In this document: one piece after another, positions 5,707 to 8,848 of the stretch
Layout of the letters: each line of letters opens with the position of its first letter
How positions within the stretch are numbered: the stretch's first letter is position 1
NCBI GenBank assembly: GCA_946626265.1
Contig: CAMOUE010000085.1
Span: 1 to 8,848, forward strand
Source of the DNA: an uncultured Eggerthellaceae bacterium
GTDB lineage: Bacteria; Actinomycetota; Coriobacteriia; Coriobacteriales; Eggerthellaceae
Length of the DNA stretch: 8,848 nucleotides
Direction of reading: 5' to 3'
Program-made: the position numbers and the translations under genes
The notes under the pieces: model-generated
Told to the model about the DNA's origin: nothing
Seen by the model: the letters and a program-made list of their open reading frames with translations, nothing else
Databases searched by the model: none

Positions 5707-5712
5707 TTCATC

Positions 5713-6960
5713 ATGAAAAACCCTGCAAGACGAGCGGTATCGTTCCTCACGACTGTTGCAGTCATCTGCATTGTATGTATAGCTATGACTTTTATGGGTT
5801 GTTCTGGCGGAACGGGGGCGTCTGCAAGTTCGAAGCCCGCTGTCAACTTGAAAACGGACAACTACGAGCTTGACGCCAGTTGGGAATGCCGGGGGGCAAC
5901 TCTCCATTATCCCAGCGATTGGACCATCAAAGTTTTGAACGAAAAGACTGCGGGCATACAACTAAGCACGCCATTCCTAGGATTTGCTCGCATGCAATGG
6001 GCTGGTGAGTTTCGACAGAAGGAGCAGGAGGGTAATTACCAGCCCAACGAGCTGGTTGATGCGAGAGCAAAGAAATTTGCTGGTCAGTATGAAGACATCT
6101 TCAAAGGTCTTAAGGTTGGCGACAATTACACAATCAACTCCGAGGCGTTCGATGGCAAGTCGGGCAAGATAACAGCTATAGCACCCGTAAGCGGCAGAAT
6201 AACCCACGAAAACGGAAATAAGTCAGATATTCGCGGCTTCTATTGGTACGGGTTGTACATAAATGGAGAGCGATATGCAAGTCAGTATATCTGCCTATTT
6301 GAGGTGAACGAGAAGGATTACGATGAGCACGGTGGCGATATGAAGGCTATCATTGACGCCATCGAAGTGTCCGAAGACCCTGATTACGACTACGATATGC
6401 TGAAACAATCAGGTTCTTCGTCCACGAGCGCTTCCGCAGCCACAAATAATTCGTCCGGTTCGACAACCTCTGCGAGTACAAGCTCCGCGCAAACATCCTC
6501 GACAAAGAGCTACAGTGCGGGCACATACAGAGTGGGGACCGATTGCCCTGCGGGCGAATACAAGTTAACCGCGTCGGGGCATGGCTACTTCTGCGTGTAT
6601 CCAGACACTTCCAAGGGCGATATACTCGAAAACTCCAACTTTGATAAATGCCAGTACATCACCGTAAGCGACGGTCAATGCCTCGAAGTGAAAGATGCTA
6701 CTTTTGTCTCTAGGGAAGATGCCAAACCTGCAAGTGGCACCATCAGCGGGCAAGGAAGGTACCTTGTAGGTTTCGATTGCCCTGCAGGCGAATACAAACT
6801 GACTCAAAACGGTGGGTCGAAAGGCTATTACTGCATCAACGACAACTCGACGGTCGATGCCGCAATACTACAGAACAACAATTTCGACGGGAACGACTTC
6901 TGCTCCGTTTCAGAAGGACAGTATCTTGAGCTTTCCCGTTGTACGGCAGAGCTTGCGTAG
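5713..6960 (+). CDS. Surface lipoprotein with two tandem C-terminal repeats
   Basis: The 415-residue product starts at an ATG with a consensus ribosome binding site. It has a basic N-terminus (KNPARR), a hydrophobic segment (about residues 8-28) and a lipobox-like FMGC with Cys30, so it should be exported, lipidated and anchored to the outer membrane leaflet facing the wall. Residues about 45-222 form a globular domain (LHYPSDWTIKV, FYWYGLYINGERY) of no known function to me. A Ser/Thr-rich linker (about 233-266) leads to two homologous repeats (about 269-331 and 348-413), each with a G-Y-x-V-G-x-D-C-P-A-G-E-Y-K-L motif and a later QxLE-type motif. Such PAGEYKL repeats occur in secreted proteins of Gram-positive bacteria, with no defined ligand known to me. 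Sampled lines are about 47-53% GC against about 67% in rep, suggesting separate acquisition. The gene stands alone between two copies of a palindrome. Confidence 0.9.
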   Translation: MKNPARRAVSFLTTVAVICIVCIAMTFMGCSGGTGASASSKPAVNLKTDNYELDASWECRGATLHYPSDWTIKVLNEKTAGIQLSTPFLGFARMQWAGEFRQKEQEGNYQPNELVDARAKKFAGQYEDIFKGLKVGDNYTINSEAFDGKSGKITAIAPVSGRITHENGNKSDIRGFYWYGLYINGERYASQYICLFEVNEKDYDEHGGDMKAIIDAIEVSEDPDYDYDMLKQSGSSSTSASAATNNSSGSTTSASTSSAQTSSTKSYSAGTYRVGTDCPAGEYKLTASGHGYFCVYPDTSKGDILENSNFDKCQYITVSDGQCLEVKDATFVSREDAKPASGTISGQGRYLVGFDCPAGEYKLTQNGGSKGYYCINDNSTVDAAILQNNNFDGNDFCSVSEGQYLELSRCTAELA

Positions 6961-6984
6961 GATTCAAATAGCTAATCGAAACTA

Positions 6985-7023
6985 GGGTTTCGCAGATCGT
7001 GCTTCGCACGGGCTGCGAAACCC
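6985..7023. repeat. Palindrome copy 2, downstream of lipoprotein gene
   Basis: GGGTTTCGCAG (6985-6995) pairs perfectly with 7013-7023; inside, TCGTGC (6997-7002) pairs with GCACGG (7006-7011, one T/G wobble) around the loop TTC. Compared with copy 1, a G to T change in the left inner arm is matched by C to A in the right, so pairing is kept. The outer six bases of the copy 1 stem are not conserved here. It starts 24 bases after the lipoprotein stop and lies between convergent genes, so it could work as a bidirectional terminator, but no T tract follows in either direction. Confidence 0.85.
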
Positions 7024-7084
7024 ATCACGCAAGCGCCTAAATCTCTACACCGAGCCGCAATAGAGCGTCGCGCAGGCTGCTACC

Positions 7085-7267
7085 TTACCAGCCGCAGTCG
7101 CTACAATCTGACGGTGGGCACGCCTCGTCGCTGCCAACTGGTTCGAGGTATTCCCATATGTCCTCAGACTCGGCAACCATTCCGTACATCTTCGCTGCGA
7201 GCTGTTTCAACTCCGCAACCTCTTCGTCTGTCACACCAATCATCCCAACATCAACAAATAGAGACAC
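7085..7267 (-). CDS. Small acidic protein (52-60 residues) with C-terminal cysteine cluster
   Basis: A leftward frame runs from a GTG at 7267 (directly after an in-frame TAG) or, more conventionally, from an ATG at 7243; neither has a strong ribosome binding site. The ATG form begins MIGVTDEEVAELKQLAAKMY, a likely amphipathic helix. It ends ACPPSDCSDCGW, a three-cysteine cluster that might bind a metal. Composition is low-GC and acidic like the neighbouring lipoprotein gene and unlike rep. It converges on the palindrome at 6985-7023. The family is not recognised; it could be a small regulator or orphan ORF. Confidence 0.45.
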   Translation of the reverse strand: MSLFVDVGMIGVTDEEVAELKQLAAKMYGMVAESEDIWEYLEPVGSDEACPPSDCSDCGW

Positions 7268-7571
7268 CTATTCCAGTGTAACCATGTTGCTGTGTACGAA
7301 AAGCGTCACTCCAAATTGAAGATGCGCGGTTTTGCCGTGCAGTGCCTAAAACAAGGTCGTGAGATGCCCGCTTTCGAGTCGGCCCTAGTCCTAGTACCTC
7401 CATTTTCCATAGCGCGCCAGGGGCGCATCCCCTCATGGCCGGGGAGGCCAAGCGGTAATCCCCTCGGCTACGCCGTAAACCACCCCTCACGCCGTCTCGC
7501 ACAAACGCGGCTGCACCGCGTTGGTGGAGATGCCGCGCCAAACGCTGCGCGAAGGGAAGTTGACGCCTTCG
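7268..7571. other. Gene-less stretch before the DUF3846 leader
   Basis: No convincing gene. A rightward frame (7292-7663) opens with GTG and has a plausible first 40 residues but no ribosome binding site, and it turns into Arg-rich random-looking sequence. Short stems are seen: AGGGG/CCCCT near 7423-7437 and AACGCGG/CCGCGTT (7504-7510/7516-7522). The part nearest the DUF3846 gene may belong to a structured leader with the fold at 7572-7644. Confidence 0.4.
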
Positions 7572-7644
7572 CCTCGGGGCTTCGTCGGCAGTCACGCCGA
7601 AGCAAGCGAGCTTGCTATCGGGCAGGCCGATACAAACCCCGAGG
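7572..7644 (+). ncRNA. Cloverleaf-like structured leader upstream of DUF3846 gene
   Basis: CCTCGGGG (7572-7579) pairs perfectly with CCCCGAGG (7637-7644), closing a 73-base unit. Inside, almost without spare bases, are three hairpins: CTTC...GAAG (7580-7583/7599-7602), extended by GGC/GCC across a three-base bulge; CAAG/CTTG (7603-7606/7611-7614) with a CGAG loop; and TATCGG/CCGATA (7616-7621/7627-7632). Four bases, CAAA, separate the last hairpin from the closing stem. The unit ends a few bases before the ribosome binding site GGAAGGAG of the gene at 7660, so a cis-regulatory role is suggested. It is not a tRNA: there is no seven-base anticodon loop and no TTC T-loop. The fold was drawn by eye. 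Confidence 0.45.
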
Positions 7645-7659
7645 ATGGAAGGAGCCATC

Positions 7660-8091
7660 ATGAAAGCAATCCTAGTACCAGTCGGAGCCATGCCGCGAAC
7701 CGTCGATATCGACGGCAGCCTCAAGTCCATGCAAGAAGCAGTGGGCGGCAACATCGAGTTGTGCTCGTGGGTGTTCGACGACGAGCCCGTCGTGTATGCC
7801 AACGAGGAGGGCAAGTTCACCTGCGAGCCCAACCGCGCGGTCTACGCGACGGCCGAGGACGAGGGCAAGGTCAGGTGGGACGGCGCGACCGTGCACGAGG
7901 GCGACCTGCTCGAAATCCTGTTCGGCGACGTCCTGTGCATTGGCTACGACCCCGAGACGGGCGAGGACCGAGACGTCACCGACGAGGAAGTCGCTCGGGT
8001 CAACGCCCGTTTCGGAACCCTCTGGAGCATTGAGAGCGGATGGGCCGAGGCGCTGCGCATCAGGCTTCAAGCGAGGGCTGCACGCCGATAA
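7660..8091 (+). CDS. DUF3846 family protein
   Basis: The start at 7660 follows GGAAGGAG at a spacing of five bases and gives 143 residues; an upstream ATG at 7612 would run through the leader fold. The sequence begins MKAILVPVGAMPRTVDIDGS and carries features I associate with DUF3846: an N-terminal beta strand plus LKSMQEAVGGNIE, then VVYANEEGK and PNRAVYA in the middle (about residues 46-66), an EGDLLEILFGDVLCIG segment (about 85-100), and an acidic DVTDEEV region near 107-113. DUF3846 proteins are small, cytoplasmic and common on mobile elements and phages of Gram-positive bacteria; their biochemical role is unknown. It lies 71 bases before the J-domain gene in the same direction, probably one operon, and may be controlled by the structured leader. 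Confidence 0.85.
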   Translation: MKAILVPVGAMPRTVDIDGSLKSMQEAVGGNIELCSWVFDDEPVVYANEEGKFTCEPNRAVYATAEDEGKVRWDGATVHEGDLLEILFGDVLCIGYDPETGEDRDVTDEEVARVNARFGTLWSIESGWAEALRIRLQARAARR

Positions 8092-8162
8092 GCGAAACCA
8101 AGCGAGGGCGGCCTCTGGGCGGGGTCGCCCGAACCACCCGAGACGAACGAGGAGGATGAAGC

Positions 8163-8657
8163 ATGTACTTCGAGAAATGCCAGGACCTGAACGAGCTGAA
8201 AGCCGCCTACAAGAAGTTAGCGCTTGAGCACCACCCCGACATGGGCGGCGACGTGCGCGTGATGCAGGAGATCAACGCCGAGTACGACCGCATGTTCCTG
8301 TTGCTGAAGGCAAAGCAGAACACGATGGCGAACGACGACGAGACGGGGAGGGTTCGCCATACGACGGAGACGCCCGAAGAATTCCGTTCGGTGGTCGAAG
8401 CGCTGCTGAAGCTTGACGGAATCGAGGTTGAGCTGTGCGGCGCATGGCTCTGGATTAGTGGCGACACCTACACCAATCGCGAAGCGCTAAAGGCGTGCGG
8501 TTGCCTGTGGAGCCGCTCGAAGTCTCGATGGTACTGGCGCCACACAGAGGACGATTGTAAGTGGAGCCGAGGCAAAACGTCCATGAGCGAGATACGCCAC
8601 AAGTACGGTAGCGAATGGCTAGAACGTTCAGATGAACGGCAAAAATTACCCGCGTAG
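8163..8657 (+). CDS. Small J-domain protein (DnaJ-like)
   Basis: The 164-residue protein starts at an ATG with GAGGAGG about seven bases upstream. Residues about 2-45 form a compact J domain: helix II (ELKAAYKKLALEHH), the invariant HPD tripeptide at residues 24-26, and helix III (VMQEINAEYDRMFLL). HPD motifs stimulate the ATPase of DnaK-type Hsp70s, so it probably recruits the host DnaK to an element-encoded process such as replication-complex remodelling. It lacks the Gly/Phe and zinc-finger domains of true DnaJ. The C-terminal part (about 80-150) has a Trp-rich motif series (CGAWLWISGDTY, LKACGCLWSRSKSRWYW) that also occurs in J-domain proteins of other mobile elements and may be a substrate or DNA-binding module. 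It is the last gene of a two-gene operon ending in the terminator at 8689-8730. Confidence 0.85.
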   Translation: MYFEKCQDLNELKAAYKKLALEHHPDMGGDVRVMQEINAEYDRMFLLLKAKQNTMANDDETGRVRHTTETPEEFRSVVEALLKLDGIEVELCGAWLWISGDTYTNREALKACGCLWSRSKSRWYWRHTEDDCKWSRGKTSMSEIRHKYGSEWLERSDERQKLPA

Positions 8658-8664
8658 ACCGTTC

Positions 8665-8691
8665 GCCGCACCGTCGAAAAGGCGGTGCGGC
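8665..8691 (+). other. 9-bp hairpin overlapping the terminator
   Basis: GCCGCACCG (8665-8673) pairs with CGGTGCGGC (8683-8691). Its last three bases, GGC (8689-8691), are also the first three of the terminator stem, so the two hairpins cannot both form completely. This could tune the terminator, or merely be a fold made stable by GC-rich DNA. Confidence 0.45.
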
Positions 8692-8730
8692 TCTCGTTCC
8701 GTCTGACGGAACGAGAGCCGTTTGTTGTTT
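8689..8730 (+). terminator. Rho-independent terminator of the DUF3846/J-domain operon
   Basis: GGCTCTCGTTCCGT (8689-8702) pairs perfectly with 8706-8719 around CTG, followed by GTTTGTTGTTT. It lies 31 bases after the J-domain stop and is the clearest terminator in the window. Confidence 0.85.
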
Positions 8731-8743
8731 GAACTGCGAAAAT

Positions 8744-8774
8744 GCTATTTGTTTCTGTGTCGTTCATAAATAGC
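8744..8774. repeat. Short inverted repeat in AT-rich gap
   Basis: GCTATTT (8744-8750) and AAATAGC (8768-8774) form a 7-bp inverted repeat with a 17-base spacer in AT-rich DNA before the last partial frame. An operator or promoter-associated site is possible. Just upstream, GAACTGCGAAA (8731-8741) repeats 11 bases of the right arm of the palindrome at 5599-5649. Confidence 0.3.
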
Positions 8775-8793
8775 GAAAAATACAAGTGTAGTT

Positions 8794-8848
8794 GTGCTCG
8801 TGGTGATCGCGATCCTGGCGATCATGGTGTTCAGGCCACGGCTGCAAG
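8794..8848 (+). CDS. Possible start of a membrane protein, cut by window end
   Basis: After an in-frame TAA at 8767 a frame stays open to the window edge. A GTG at 8794 would begin VLVVIAILAIMVFRPRLQ, a hydrophobic segment followed by basic residues typical of an N-terminal membrane anchor with a cytoplasmic positive side. No ribosome binding site is visible and only 18 codons can be seen, so this is tentative. Confidence 0.25.
   Translation, partial: MLVVIAILAIMVFRPRLQ

Noticed and set aside
7572..7644. tRNA gene
   Set aside because: The cloverleaf outline and 73-base length are suggestive, but the acceptor-like stem is 8 bp, there is no seven-base anticodon loop, no TTC T-loop and no D-loop GG.
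7292..7663. Rightward 123-codon frame before DUF3846
   Set aside because: GTG start without ribosome binding site, Arg-rich tail, and it runs through the structured leader and past the DUF3846 start.
1..8848. CRISPR array, rRNA genes or insertion sequence
   Set aside because: No regularly spaced direct repeats, no rRNA-like sequence and no transposase frame or terminal inverted repeats of an IS were seen.

Overview
The window looks like part of a plasmid or integrated plasmid-like element from a high-GC Gram-positive bacterium. The base composition, AGGAGG-type ribosome binding sites, and the pair of a DUF3846 protein and a small J-domain protein suggest a gut actinobacterium such as the Coriobacteriia/Eggerthella group. 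That host is an inference. Only four proteins can be placed in known classes: a large HUH-endonuclease/SF3-helicase replication initiator, a surface lipoprotein, a DUF3846 protein and a J-domain protein.

Layout. Positions 1-1712 hold three leftward genes of unknown function, the last running out of the window. They look like one transcription unit: the last two overlap by 11 bases, and a 15-bp hairpin sits between the first and second. Positions 1713-2700 are a very GC-rich stretch of about 1 kb with no convincing protein gene but many strong hairpins. Three of these share a GGCCCCG/CGGGGCC core with the hairpin at 1025-1061 or with each other. Positions 2700-2925 switch sharply to AT-rich DNA and hold a direct repeat, two long inverted repeats and an A+T tract. 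This is the best candidate for a replication origin. The rep gene (3014-4975) points left toward it.

Right of rep, a weakly supported open frame ends at 5595. It is followed at once by a long imperfect palindrome (5599-5649), a TATAAT box and a lipoprotein gene (5713-6960) whose GC content (about 50% in sampled lines) is much lower than that of rep. A second copy of the palindrome follows the lipoprotein gene (6985-7023). The two copies differ by base changes that keep the stem paired. A tiny leftward gene (7085-7267) converges on the second copy.

The right end carries a rightward pair: DUF3846 (7660-8091) and the J-domain protein (8163-8657), closed by a strong terminator (8689-8730). A 73-base cloverleaf-like fold (7572-7644) lies directly before the DUF3846 ribosome binding site. 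It is the most RNA-like novelty candidate here.

Functionally, Rep would nick and unwind the element at the origin. The DUF3846/J-domain pair is typical accessory cargo of mobile elements, and the lipoprotein looks like a separately acquired cell-surface gene. The hunt highlights are the cloverleaf leader, the covarying palindrome pair around the lipoprotein, the 1-kb structured tract and the hairpin-rich origin candidate.
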